Shown here: piece by piece, positions 7,503 to 14,620 of the stretch
Position numbering within the stretch: the stretch's first letter is position 1
How the letters are laid out: each line of letters starts with the position of its first letter
Virus record (IMG/VR): IMGVR_UViG_3300026488_000015
Coordinates: 1 to 64,000 of that record
Strand: one strand, 5' to 3'
Source of the DNA: a virus
DNA length: 64,000 nt
The notes under the pieces: generated by a model
What the model saw: the letters and a program-made list of their open reading frames with translations, nothing else
Told to the model about the DNA's origin: nothing
The model's database searches: none
Translations under genes and position numbers: made by a program

Positions 7503-7703
7503 TTATCTACTATGTAAGCTATTAAGAAGCTCTTCTTTCTTTTGTTCGATTGTTTTAGGTTCGATTGAAGAAGATTTCCACAAATCTTTAAATGTTTTAG
7601 GTATTTCTTTAGTGAATACTTTATATAAACCTCTAATGATTTCAGCTAGTACTAAAAGAGGTGAAAGAACGATGATTAATAATCTGTTTAGAAATGTTTT
7701 CAT
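7503..7703 (-). CDS. Small membrane protein, 66 aa
   Basis: The N-terminus (MKTFLNRLLIIVLSPLLVLA) is a single hydrophobic segment followed by a basic amphipathic part (residues 25-66). It is probably anchored in the inner membrane with the tail in the cytoplasm. It is the first gene behind a non-coding stretch with the promoter at 7732. No family is recognised. Confidence 0.7.
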   Translation of the reverse strand: MKTFLNRLLIIVLSPLLVLAEIIRGLYKVFTKEIPKTFKDLWKSSSIEPKTIEQKKEELLNSLHSR

Positions 7704-7731
7704 AATATACCTTTGTGTCTTTATATGTAAT

Positions 7732-7753
7732 ATTATAACATAAAAGACCTTAA
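7732..7753 (-). promoter_or_regulatory. Early/middle-type promoter (TTAAG-N11-TATAAT)
   Basis: TGTTATAAT with TTAAG 11 nt upstream on the minus strand. It probably drives the operon from the 66-residue membrane protein down to 5254. Confidence 0.75.
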
Positions 7754-7760
7754 GGCCTTC

Positions 7761-8252
7761 TTAATCGTGCTCTAATTCTTCAACATAAGCACCAGTTTTC
7801 TGAATCGAGACCTTAGCGTGGTCACCAAATAACATCAAGGCAATTTCTTCATTATTCATCAGGAAACCTATGAGATATTCAAATTCTTCTTGGATTTCTT
7901 TGTATTCATTTCTTCGGTCTTCTGATTCATCGTACACTTTTTTCTGTGCTTCAAATAGCTCTTCATCTTCATCAAACAGAATACTACCATAGCATTCGTT
8001 GTATAATGTATCCTTATACTCTGTTGTACCGTTAATACTAAATTCTTCATTCACATAGAATTCGCACGAATCTCCATCGTTGAAATATGGTGTATATTGT
8101 GTCCAAGAAATTTCTTGTAACCAATCGTATTTCTCAAATAAATCAGCAGAGGCTTCTTTAAAAATACTCTGAAATTCTACCTTCATTTCTTCTTTAGTGT
8201 CTTCTAATTTCTTTACTAAGCTTTCTAGTTTTGTCTTTTGTTCTGTTTTCAT
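7761..8252 (-). CDS. Conserved phage protein (YTPYFNDG type), 163 aa
   Basis: An acidic protein with helical ends and a middle that reads ISWTQYTPYFNDGDSCEFYV. I recall this WTQYTPYFNDGDxCxFxV pattern from uncharacterised phage proteins, but no function is known to me. The first 35 residues are a likely coiled coil (KLESLVKKLEDTKEEMKVEF). The stop overlaps nothing, but the gene overlaps the next upstream gene by four bases. Confidence 0.7.
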   Translation of the reverse strand: MKTEQKTKLESLVKKLEDTKEEMKVEFQSIFKEASADLFEKYDWLQEISWTQYTPYFNDGDSCEFYVNEEFSINGTTEYKDTLYNECYGSILFDEDEELFEAQKKVYDESEDRRNEYKEIQEEFEYLIGFLMNNEEIALMLFGDHAKVSIQKTGAYVEELEHD

Positions 8253-8509
8253 TTATTTTCTCCTATTTCTGAAAATCCAGTAAAATCTGGTTTATTTTCT
8301 TGTTTTGGTTTAACAAAATCATTATACAGTTGCTCATATAATTCCTTGTAAGGACTGATTTCTCGTTCTTCTATTACATCTGTGAGTAAACGAACATTAT
8401 TACATTGCTTTTCAGTAAGCTCTAAGATTTCTTCATTAGCTTCTTCTAGCTCAGGAAAACTTCTTGAAGAAAGATTCCCATTCGAATTACTGTATAATAC
8501 AATATACAT
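8249..8509 (-). CDS. Hypothetical protein, 86 aa
   Basis: A short protein with an N-terminal beta strand (MYIVLYSNSNG) and an acidic helical region. It overlaps the downstream gene by four bases and touches the Nudix gene upstream, so it lies in one operon with them behind the promoter at 9114. No family is recognised. Confidence 0.7.
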   Translation of the reverse strand: MYIVLYSNSNGNLSSRSFPELEEANEEILELTEKQCNNVRLLTDVIEEREISPYKELYEQLYNDFVKPKQENKPDFTGFSEIGENK

Positions 8510-9090
8510 TATTTAGCCTCTATAAGGTTGAACTGCATCGCTTTAGCGAATATCCAGACACTTTTCCAGCAGTTGTTATCAAGAAGCTCTGTAATATCGA
8601 ACCATTTGACCGAATTACCAACGAATTCTCCGTGTTCATCTTTATCGGGATTCATTTCGTATTCTGCTTGTTTGGTTTTGTTTATTCCCGTTACATCGAC
8701 AAAGAAACCTTCAACCATCTGTGACATTTGAGAGCTTACAAGCGATTGACCTACTGAGGTGATTCTATCAAGTGGTACGATGTACCCAGCTTCTTCGAGA
8801 ACCTCTGTTTGGCATATCTCCTGATAAGTGGTATTCTCACCCATATCGATTGAACCTCCGAAGGCTGTGGTCATTTTAACCTCTTTTCCTTCGATTTCAT
8901 CACGAGGCGGTTTACTCTCATTGATAAGACAAAATTTCTTCGTATCAGCATCAAAAAGAATAAAACAGATTGAATCCACTCCACCTCTCTCAGCGTACTG
9001 ATAATATCCACGAGCTTGTTTTACTGTCATAAAAGGGTCACCATTTGGTGTTTTGCCTTTTGATTCGTACATTATTTCTGCTTCATTCAT
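8509..9090 (-). CDS. Nudix hydrolase, 193 aa
   Basis: Nudix enzymes cleave nucleoside diphosphates linked to another group, such as ADP-ribose, NADH or capped nucleotides. The Nudix box lies at residues 78-103: GGSIDMGE, then LEEAGYI with the EE metal ligands. The usual REUXEE arginine is replaced (QTEVLEEAGY) and the spacing is two residues longer than the standard box, so the loop is unusual. It shares a special promoter variant with the NAMPT gene, which suggests a role in NAD+ or ADP-ribose metabolism. Substrate not determinable from sequence. Confidence 0.8.
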   Translation of the reverse strand: MNEAEIMYESKGKTPNGDPFMTVKQARGYYQYAERGGVDSICFILFDADTKKFCLINESKPPRDEIEGKEVKMTTAFGGSIDMGENTTYQEICQTEVLEEAGYIVPLDRITSVGQSLVSSQMSQMVEGFFVDVTGINKTKQAEYEMNPDKDEHGEFVGNSVKWFDITELLDNNCWKSVWIFAKAMQFNLIEAK

Positions 9091-9113
9091 TTTCTTTCCT
9101 TTATATTTTATGT

Positions 9114-9135
9114 ATTATAACACACTAGGACTTAA
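9114..9135 (-). promoter_or_regulatory. Early/middle-type promoter of Nudix gene
   Basis: TGTTATAAT with TTAAG 11 nt upstream on the minus strand. The spacer TCCTAGTGTGT differs by one base from the NAMPT promoter at 5075. A 7-bp palindrome ACTAGGA...TCCTAGT (9125-9143) overlaps the upstream half and the end of the preceding gene. Confidence 0.75.
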
Positions 9136-9137
9136 TC

Positions 9138-9347
9138 CTAGTTTAAATCTATCTCGGCTGGCATATCTGTTTTGTTATCTAAATACATTGTTGCTATATA
9201 TTTGTCGATTGAACTATAACTATTACTACCATAAGGTATGCTAGACATTTGAACTGGACCCATCAAGACCCATCCTTTATTGGCTAGCTTATTAATATCA
9301 TTTGTTAAATCTTCCAAGCTACCACCTTTTAGTGCTTCATACTTCAT
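9138..9347 (-). CDS. DUF1737-like small protein, 69 aa
   Basis: The sequence MKYEALKGGSLEDLTNDINK and then LANKGWVLMGPVQMS fits the DUF1737/DUF4177-type pattern best of the four copies in the window. I place the start at the ATG at 9345-9347, which has an AAGGAAT site and begins one base after the stop of the upstream gene. A longer in-frame extension to 9392 lacks such a site and overlaps the neighbour. Function unknown. Confidence 0.7.
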   Translation of the reverse strand: MKYEALKGGSLEDLTNDINKLANKGWVLMGPVQMSSIPYGSNSYSSIDKYIATMYLDNKTDMPAEIDLN

Positions 9348-9348
9348 A

Positions 9349-9516
9349 TTATTCCTTCTCTCTACTAATGACAGCATACCAGATATTATCACTAAAGGTT
9401 GGAAGTTTTTCTATATTCCAACCTTTAGTGAGGTACTCATTGAGTTTTTCATCAAGGTCTTGTGACCTTTCAGATTCCCATTCACTATGGCCTCTTAGTG
9501 TTCTAATTTCTATCAT
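9349..9516 (-). CDS. DUF1737-like small protein, 55 aa
   Basis: A second short copy of the same domain type (LDEKLNEYLTKGWNIEKLP, then IWYAVISRE). The start MIEIRTLRG is preferred because a GGAGA site lies upstream at a workable distance. A longer start at 9534 has no clear site. It overlaps the upstream membrane-protein gene by 14 bases. Function unknown. Confidence 0.6.
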   Translation of the reverse strand: MIEIRTLRGHSEWESERSQDLDEKLNEYLTKGWNIEKLPTFSDNIWYAVISREKE

Positions 9517-9721
9517 ATATAATCTCTCCGGCATCTTCCATCATACCGTAACTAATAACGGGGTCACAAGGTACACCATCGACAGCAATTATTTCATCGT
9601 GAGAATTTACAGTAAGCGTGACTGAAGTGGCTTGCATCACATAAATGAATGAGAAAAGCAATAACATTGATGCTACATATCTGTAACCTATTTTAGTTGT
9701 GATTCGTTGCGAAAGTGTCAT
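9503..9721 (-). CDS. Small membrane-anchored protein, 72 aa
   Basis: Residues 15-33 (VASMLLLFSFIYVMQATSV) form one hydrophobic segment after a basic N-terminus, suggesting an N-in membrane anchor with about 40 residues outside. One Cys and several acidic residues are in the outer part. It is the first gene behind the promoter at 9741 and has an AAAGGAT site. No family is recognised. Confidence 0.65.
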   Translation of the reverse strand: MTLSQRITTKIGYRYVASMLLLFSFIYVMQATSVTLTVNSHDEIIAVDGVPCDPVISYGMMEDAGEIIYDRN

Positions 9722-9740
9722 TAAATATCCTTTATGAAGT

Positions 9741-9762
9741 ATTATAACATAAAGGACCTTAA
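9741..9762 (-). promoter_or_regulatory. Early/middle-type promoter (TTAAG-N11-TATAAT)
   Basis: TGTTATAAT with TTAAG 11 nt upstream on the minus strand, and AGCTTTAAGG around the upstream element. It precedes the 72-residue membrane protein. Confidence 0.75.
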
Positions 9763-9769
9763 AGCTTTA

Positions 9770-11050
9770 TTAAAGCATACCTATTTTAGTTTCTGTATTA
9801 AGAGTTTTGTACTGTGAGATACCATCTTCCAAGATATAAGGTTTCGTATCGACACCCATTAATCTTGCATTGATTAGGTCTTTAGCAAAAGCACCTAAAT
9901 CAGAAGCTGGAATTTCTGTTCTATCACCTAAACATTCATCGAAATCTTCTTCAGATAATTCGTACTCATCTTTCCAAATATTAAGTGCTTCATCAGGCGT
10001 CAAGTATCTAAGATTTAAGATGTCGAATGTTCTACCTTTTCTTAGTACTGCTGTGTCAATTTCTGAAACATCACGATTCGTAGTGATAATGAACTTTGTA
10101 TTGTTGCCATTCTCAAAAATACCATCAGTAAACGAAAGTAATTGGCTAATGAAGGCATTCTTCGAAACATCTTCGCCACTTGAAACTGCTTGCGTTCTCG
10201 GAAGTAAAGCATAATCTAAATCATCTAGGATAACTAGTTGGTATTCTGAACTTTTTAACTGATTCCAGAACTCATCTGTGCTCAGAACATTTTCATTCTT
10301 AACATAAACAACTGCAATCTCATCGTTATCAAACATATCATTAACACGGTCTTCAATACTCTCTAACCAATCTTGTAGTTCTATACCAGTAGGTTGTGAT
10401 TCTCTCTCTGAAAGTTTTTCTTTTTCTTTCTTAATTTCGAGCTTCTCTTGGACTAAATCTGAAGTCAATAGATAATTCAAGTACTCATCGATAAGTTTTG
10501 TTTTTCCTGTCCCTGGTTTACCAGTTAAGACTAACATATTATCTTCGCTTAAGATAAACTGATTAAACATTTCTTTAATGTCTAAGTAAGGATAGAAAGC
10601 AGGCTTAAGCTTCGTAAAATCTTTCGCTTGTTTAGCCATATAAGAATCTTTAAGGTCTGTACCACTTAGGTAGTAGCTATAGATACCAATGAAACTATCT
10701 GCTTTTGTATCTTCAAATTTCTTCAGGAAATTATAAAGAGTGTTTTGTTGTTCATAGCTGTTTGTATAAACATCGAAACTATATTGTTTCTTACCGTTTA
10801 AACTCTCACATAAGAACAAAAATTCCTCGTGTTCAAATACCCAAGTTTCGTGTACTTTATTCGTTTTGAATTGTACAATAGAAACACCCGGGTACATTGC
10901 TGTGATTTCCTCTTTAATATCGGGGAAAGAAATACCTTTTACATATAGGTTAGGTACACAAGTATTGTACTTATCTGCTATCTTTGAGAAAAGTAGCACA
11001 TCCGAAATATCAGTATATGCGTCTTTTACGACTGTCATTTTTGAATTCAT
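9770..11050 (-). CDS. AAA+ ATPase, 426 aa
   Basis: An ATP-driven remodelling-type ATPase. Walker A is GKPGTGKT (residues 177-184), Walker B is LVILDDLDY (272-280), the sensor-1 strand is FIITTNRD (320-327), and an arginine-finger-like VLRKGRTF follows. The last part (PDEALNIWKDEYELSEEDFD) is the small helical lid. The N-terminal 160 residues are unique and probably give specificity. The arrangement is of the Bcs1/FtsH/Rubisco-activase group rather than helicases. The substrate is unknown. Confidence 0.85.
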   Translation of the reverse strand: MNSKMTVVKDAYTDISDVLLFSKIADKYNTCVPNLYVKGISFPDIKEEITAMYPGVSIVQFKTNKVHETWVFEHEEFLFLCESLNGKKQYSFDVYTNSYEQQNTLYNFLKKFEDTKADSFIGIYSYYLSGTDLKDSYMAKQAKDFTKLKPAFYPYLDIKEMFNQFILSEDNMLVLTGKPGTGKTKLIDEYLNYLLTSDLVQEKLEIKKEKEKLSERESQPTGIELQDWLESIEDRVNDMFDNDEIAVVYVKNENVLSTDEFWNQLKSSEYQLVILDDLDYALLPRTQAVSSGEDVSKNAFISQLLSFTDGIFENGNNTKFIITTNRDVSEIDTAVLRKGRTFDILNLRYLTPDEALNIWKDEYELSEEDFDECLGDRTEIPASDLGAFAKDLINARLMGVDTKPYILEDGISQYKTLNTETKIGML

Positions 11051-11070
11051 TATTATCCTTTTGTTTTGAT

Positions 11071-11092
11071 ATTATAGTATAGATTTACTTAA
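11071..11092 (-). promoter_or_regulatory. Early/middle-type promoter (TTAAG-N11-TATAAT)
   Basis: TATAAT with TTAAG 11 nt upstream on the minus strand, before the AAA+ ATPase gene. It is the only site of the twelve that lacks the TGT before the hexamer. Confidence 0.6.
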
Positions 11093-11101
11093 TTTTTGGG
11101 T

Positions 11102-11398
11102 TTATAGAAAAATGTGTGGATATTCTTCAACCAAGTAAAAAAAATCTGTCTTATATTTACTGTATTCTGTTTCTTCGTTATCAAAGAACAACCCGTACAT
11201 ATAGCACGATGCTGATTCGTAATCCAAATATCCTTCTTCTGTTAGTAGAATATCATCACCGAAAGTAATAGCATCGAAATCGCCTTTTGGGGTTGAAATT
11301 GTTACATTGAAATCGTTGTCGTGGATTGTTATTGATTCTATAGGTGTAGCACTCATATGCTTAGAGGCTACAGTATAAAGTGTAGTTGGAGAAGACAT
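11102..11398 (-). CDS. Hypothetical protein, 98 aa, PHIFL C-terminus
   Basis: A beta-rich N-terminal half (SITIHDNDFNVTISTPKGDF) followed by an acidic, Tyr-rich helical part that ends YLVEEYPHIFL. The tail resembles those of three other small proteins of the window. It follows the spanin genes on the same strand and has an AAAGGA site. No family is recognised. Confidence 0.7.
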   Translation of the reverse strand: MSSPTTLYTVASKHMSATPIESITIHDNDFNVTISTPKGDFDAITFGDDILLTEEGYLDYESASCYMYGLFFDNEETEYSKYKTDFFYLVEEYPHIFL

Positions 11399-11416
11399 TG
11401 TAAGTCCTTTGTGTTC

Positions 11417-11779
11417 TTAGTCTAGCTTACTCATATCGTAATCATTAACTTCTTTTGGTTTTTGATTTTTTTGTTTCTCGTTAAGAGCTTCGATTTTTTT
11501 GTTGAACTCGATGAGTTTCGTGTACAATGTATTGTAATCTACCTTTGTAAGCTTAGCATCTTTTAGTATTTTAAGACCATCATCTTTCTTAGTACACAAA
11601 TACTCACCTTCACTATCTTGTTCTTGCCATATTTCGGTACTCTGTTTACCTTTGAGGCTAAATGCTTCTGTTGGAAAAGTTGGATATTCCACTGTTTGAG
11701 GAACAAGTATATATTTTGTGTCAAATATACAACCACTAAATGTGAGTGCTATTAATACAGATAAGGCTAAGTGTTTCAT
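11417..11779 (-). CDS. Probable o-spanin (outer-membrane lipoprotein), 120 aa
   Basis: The N-terminus MKHLALSVLIALTFSGC is a lipoprotein signal peptide with a lipobox ending at Cys17. The mature part is hydrophilic and ends in a coiled-coil-like, Lys/Glu-rich region. It directly follows a membrane-anchored coiled-coil gene with a 4-base ATGA overlap, the usual arrangement of two-component spanins. The pair would fuse the inner and outer membranes in the last step of lysis of a Gram-negative host. The family is assigned by architecture and position, not by similarity. Confidence 0.7.
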   Translation of the reverse strand: MKHLALSVLIALTFSGCIFDTKYILVPQTVEYPTFPTEAFSLKGKQSTEIWQEQDSEGEYLCTKKDDGLKILKDAKLTKVDYNTLYTKLIEFNKKIEALNEKQKNQKPKEVNDYDMSKLD

Positions 11780-12135
11780 ACTTCAACCTTGAATGCTTTT
11801 CCTCTAGTCCTACCTTGAACTTGTACTTGCTTCTCTTTTTGTGTCTCAGCAATTTCTTTTTCAATCTCATCCATTTCGATAAGAGCTTCACCTCTATCTT
11901 TGATAAGAGTTTGTAGAACTTCGATTTCTGTCGATGTTTCTACTTCTTTAGCTTCTGCTTTAGCTTTAGCAACTTGTTTAGCAACGATAACATTTGTTTT
12001 AGCTATCTTCGTTTCAATTTGTTGTAACTTAGATTCAGCTCTTGCTGCTTTAATCTTTTGAGTAATAACATACCCACCAATAATTGCTGTAATTACAGCA
12101 ATTATGATGTTCTTCGTACTTGTAAAAAATCCCAT
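11776..12135 (-). CDS. Probable i-spanin (inner-membrane), 119 aa
   Basis: Residues 8-27 (KNIIIAVITAIIGGYVITQK) form one transmembrane segment; the rest is a long coiled coil rich in Ala, Lys and Glu (residues 28-110). This N-in, periplasmic coiled-coil architecture is that of i-spanins such as lambda Rz. It overlaps the lipoprotein gene by four bases and lies two genes downstream of the holin. Assigned by architecture and context. Confidence 0.7.
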   Translation of the reverse strand: MGFFTSTKNIIIAVITAIIGGYVITQKIKAARAESKLQQIETKIAKTNVIVAKQVAKAKAEAKEVETSTEIEVLQTLIKDRGEALIEMDEIEKEIAETQKEKQVQVQGRTRGKAFKVEV

Positions 12136-12145
12136 CTATCTTCCT

Positions 12146-12379
12146 TTATTGAACTATCGTTTGTAGTTTAGATATTGCTACCAGCACAGTCTTATCTGAT
12201 TTTGGTTTATCTGATTTTTTATTAGTAAGGTCACCCAATGTATATGATGAATCACTAATTTTTTTGATAGTGCCGTATGCTATCCCGTTTCTACCTAGAG
12301 GGTTGAAAGTGACACGCATACCCACTTCTAGTTGCTTTGCTTTTATGTTGCTTTCATTAACTAAATCTGCAAATTTCAT
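12146..12379 (-). CDS. Hypothetical protein within the lysis cassette, 77 aa
   Basis: A small beta-rich protein. The core VGMRVTFNPLGRNGIAYGTI, then KKISDSSYTLGDL, looks like a small SH3-like or KOW-like barrel. It has no signal peptide or membrane segment, so it is probably cytoplasmic. It lies between the holin and the i-spanin and directly follows the holin stop. Its role in lysis, if any, is unknown. Confidence 0.7.
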   Translation of the reverse strand: MKFADLVNESNIKAKQLEVGMRVTFNPLGRNGIAYGTIKKISDSSYTLGDLTNKKSDKPKSDKTVLVAISKLQTIVQ

Positions 12380-12679
12380 CTATCTTCCTTTATCTTGATT
12401 ATATTGGTCCATCTTGTCCATAAGCATATCTGCTGCTTTATCAGCAACTTCAGAAGTCTTATCAGAACTCGTACCCGTGTAGAAACCATAAACTGAAATA
12501 GTTAATCCAGTAAAAACCATATATAAAGAAACCATATTATCTTTGAGACTAAAATCAGTAAACATAGGTGCTACAAATAACGCCAATGTAATCATAATAT
12601 AAACAAATATTGTACCTAATAGTACCACTCTACGACCTCGTGAAGAATTACCTTCTAACCAATTGAAAAAACTTTTCAT
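12380..12679 (-). CDS. Probable holin, 99 aa
   Basis: Two hydrophobic segments are visible: residues 18-39 (VVLLGTIFVYIMITLALFVA) and residues 50-67 (VSLYMVFTGLTISVYGFY), separated by a short loop and followed by a charged C-terminal tail. Size, topology and the location just before the spanin genes under a TATAAATA promoter fit a holin that opens the inner membrane for lysis. It is not assignable to a named holin family by eye. Confidence 0.65.
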   Translation of the reverse strand: MKSFFNWLEGNSSRGRRVVLLGTIFVYIMITLALFVAPMFTDFSLKDNMVSLYMVFTGLTISVYGFYTGTSSDKTSEVADKAADMLMDKMDQYNQDKGR

Positions 12680-12711
12680 CTTATACTCCTTCAGGTTTGA
12701 ACCTTTGAGAG

Positions 12712-12719
12712 TATTTATA
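12712..12719 (-). promoter_or_regulatory. Late promoter -10 (TATAAATA) of lysis cassette
   Basis: A perfect TATAAATA followed by CTC on the minus strand, 33 nt upstream of the holin ATG. It would time the lysis genes with late transcription. Confidence 0.7.
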
Positions 12720-13682
12720 TTATTTAGCCGGAATCTTCATATTGATATTACCTAGCATAATCTCGACTGCCATAGCCGTACTTGGAATAACCTTATCACG
12801 AGCACCGTTAGACATTTCTTGGTATCTAGCAATAATCATAATAGCTTGAGGCATACCTTTAGGGTCAAACCAATCATCTAAATTATTGAAAATATATGTA
12901 TAGATAGATGCAGGGTCAGCTAATGCTTGAATACCTTTTCTTACCTCTGGAAACTTTTTGTTCTTCATACTCGTAAGGATTGCTTTGTGTTGGATACTCG
13001 TATTAAGAATATTCTCATCTAAGATTAGCTCACCTGATGTTGAATTTTGTTGTAAAACCATTATCATTTCACGAATCGATGGTGCAAAGTTAGTGATAAT
13101 AGGCTGTAACTGTTTGTGCTCGAACTTGATACCTTCTTGCTCTAAGATGAAAATCAATCTTTTGTATGCTGAAGTAGCAATATGTTTCTTATTCTTATTG
13201 TAAATGTCATCGAAATCGAATTGTAATAGTCTATTTCTTAGTGGTTCAATAAGTTTTTCTTTGTAGTTAGCTGTGAAAATAAATGAAACTGTCTTACTGA
13301 ATTCTTCAATAACACCTCTTAAAGCCTTTTGGCCTTTCGTTTCAATACCATCTGCTTCATCGATAACACAAATCTTAGGAGAATCATCTATACCTACACC
13401 TGAACCGAAATCAATAAGTTTTCCTCTCATCAAGTCAATACCAGCATCTTTAGAACCATTAACCCACATTACATCAGCATCTAAATCTTTGATAAGTGCA
13501 TTTACTAATGAAGTTTTACCTAATCCAGCTCCAGTACTTGAAAATAACATATTAGGTGTTCTTCTCTCTTTTACATAAGTTTTGAAGTCAGCCAACATTT
13601 TATCAGGAAGAATAACATCTTCTACTGTTTGTGGTCTGTATTTCTCTGCCCAAATATATTCATCTTTATCTACTATTTTCAT
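12720..13682 (-). CDS. 44: Sliding-clamp loader ATPase subunit (gp44-like), 320 aa
   Basis: The protein loads the sliding clamp at replication forks. It follows T4 gp44 throughout: WAEKYRPQTVEDVILPD at the start, Walker A GAGLGKT (51-57), ADVMWVNGSKDAGIDLMRG, Walker B ICVIDEADG (104-112), and SFIFTANYKEKLIEPLRNR with the sensor and arginine finger (T4 has IIITANN and LQSRC). Its length is close to that of gp44 (319). The small subunit gp62 is not clearly recognised next to it, and the clamp gp45 is not in the window. Confidence 0.92.
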   Translation of the reverse strand: MKIVDKDEYIWAEKYRPQTVEDVILPDKMLADFKTYVKERRTPNMLFSSTGAGLGKTSLVNALIKDLDADVMWVNGSKDAGIDLMRGKLIDFGSGVGIDDSPKICVIDEADGIETKGQKALRGVIEEFSKTVSFIFTANYKEKLIEPLRNRLLQFDFDDIYNKNKKHIATSAYKRLIFILEQEGIKFEHKQLQPIITNFAPSIREMIMVLQQNSTSGELILDENILNTSIQHKAILTSMKNKKFPEVRKGIQALADPASIYTYIFNNLDDWFDPKGMPQAIMIIARYQEMSNGARDKVIPSTAMAVEIMLGNINMKIPAK

Positions 13683-13698
13683 CGTTTTCCTTTATGTG

Positions 13699-14031
13699 TT
13701 ATTGTACTGTAATATTACTTAATTTATGCACACAAGCTGTTAATGCATTCTGAAAGCCTGTGTCGTAGCCGTTCTCATAACCACGGACTCTTTCTTCATC
13801 GAATTCCCACTGGTCGTATGCCTTAGCATTAGCATCAGCCTCATCGTAACCTATACCATAACCTTCATCGTGACCTTCTGTGAATGCATCCTCTCTGATT
13901 GCTTGTATCGTGTGGTTCTCGAGCTCATTTCTTAGCTCTATGAATAATTCCTCTAAATCTGCTTTATCATATTCTCCGTTGATTGCACCAATCTGTACCT
14001 CGTATCTATCGTTACCTATGTATTGTACCAT
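13699..14031 (-). CDS. Hypothetical protein with GYxxGY repeats, 110 aa
   Basis: An acidic protein. The second half carries short repeats of the form EGHDEGYGIGYDEA and GYENGYDTGFQNA, on what is probably a long helix. It has an AAGGAGAG ribosome binding site and lies just upstream of the gp44-like gene. No function can be assigned. Confidence 0.7.
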   Translation of the reverse strand: MVQYIGNDRYEVQIGAINGEYDKADLEELFIELRNELENHTIQAIREDAFTEGHDEGYGIGYDEADANAKAYDQWEFDEERVRGYENGYDTGFQNALTACVHKLSNITVQ

Positions 14032-14040
14032 TCTCTCTCC

Positions 14041-14610
14041 TTAATTGAATCTTAAATTATCTGTGAGTATTTCTCTCACTAACAGCATACTGTCTTGACT
14101 AAATGAAACGAAAATTAATAAAGTCTTAATCTTCTTATACAAAAGCCCATTTATTCTACTCTTTTCTAGTTTCTCTAAATCGTAACCACTTACCACAAGA
14201 TAAAAGTACCAAGTGTACCATTTAATCTTATTCGTCCTATAATATTCAGTAATCTCATTGAATGCAATATTCGTACCAAAAACATCTTTGAGCAATTGAA
14301 GGTCATCTTTGAGATATTTTTTGTATTGTACTATTGAATCTTTGAATAACTGAATATCTTTTAATGATACATCACGCAAGAACTCGATAGAACCGAGTGC
14401 CGAACTAGGCATCTTTGTGAAATTCACATACAAACACGCTAGAATAAATACTGACTTGTTATAGCTCTCGTACTTTTTATACGGAAATAACATTTTCATT
14501 TCATCACGCTTCTTTTTTGAATGCCTGACTGCCATTATCTTCTTTGGACTGTGTTTGTCGAACATCATAAATATACCATTTGCTATATTATATTGCTCAT
14601 CATAAACCAT
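14041..14610 (-). CDS. Hypothetical protein upstream of clamp-loader gene, 189 aa
   Basis: A basic, mostly helical protein rich in Lys, Tyr, Phe and Leu. Its size (189) is close to T4 gp62, the small clamp-loader subunit (187), and it is two genes from the gp44-like gene. I could not see sequence similarity to gp62, so this stays a positional guess. It has its own promoter at 14655 and an AAAAGGAT site. Confidence 0.7.
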   Translation of the reverse strand: MVYDEQYNIANGIFMMFDKHSPKKIMAVRHSKKKRDEMKMLFPYKKYESYNKSVFILACLYVNFTKMPSSALGSIEFLRDVSLKDIQLFKDSIVQYKKYLKDDLQLLKDVFGTNIAFNEITEYYRTNKIKWYTWYFYLVVSGYDLEKLEKSRINGLLYKKIKTLLIFVSFSQDSMLLVREILTDNLRFN

Positions 14611-14620
14611 TTATATCCTT

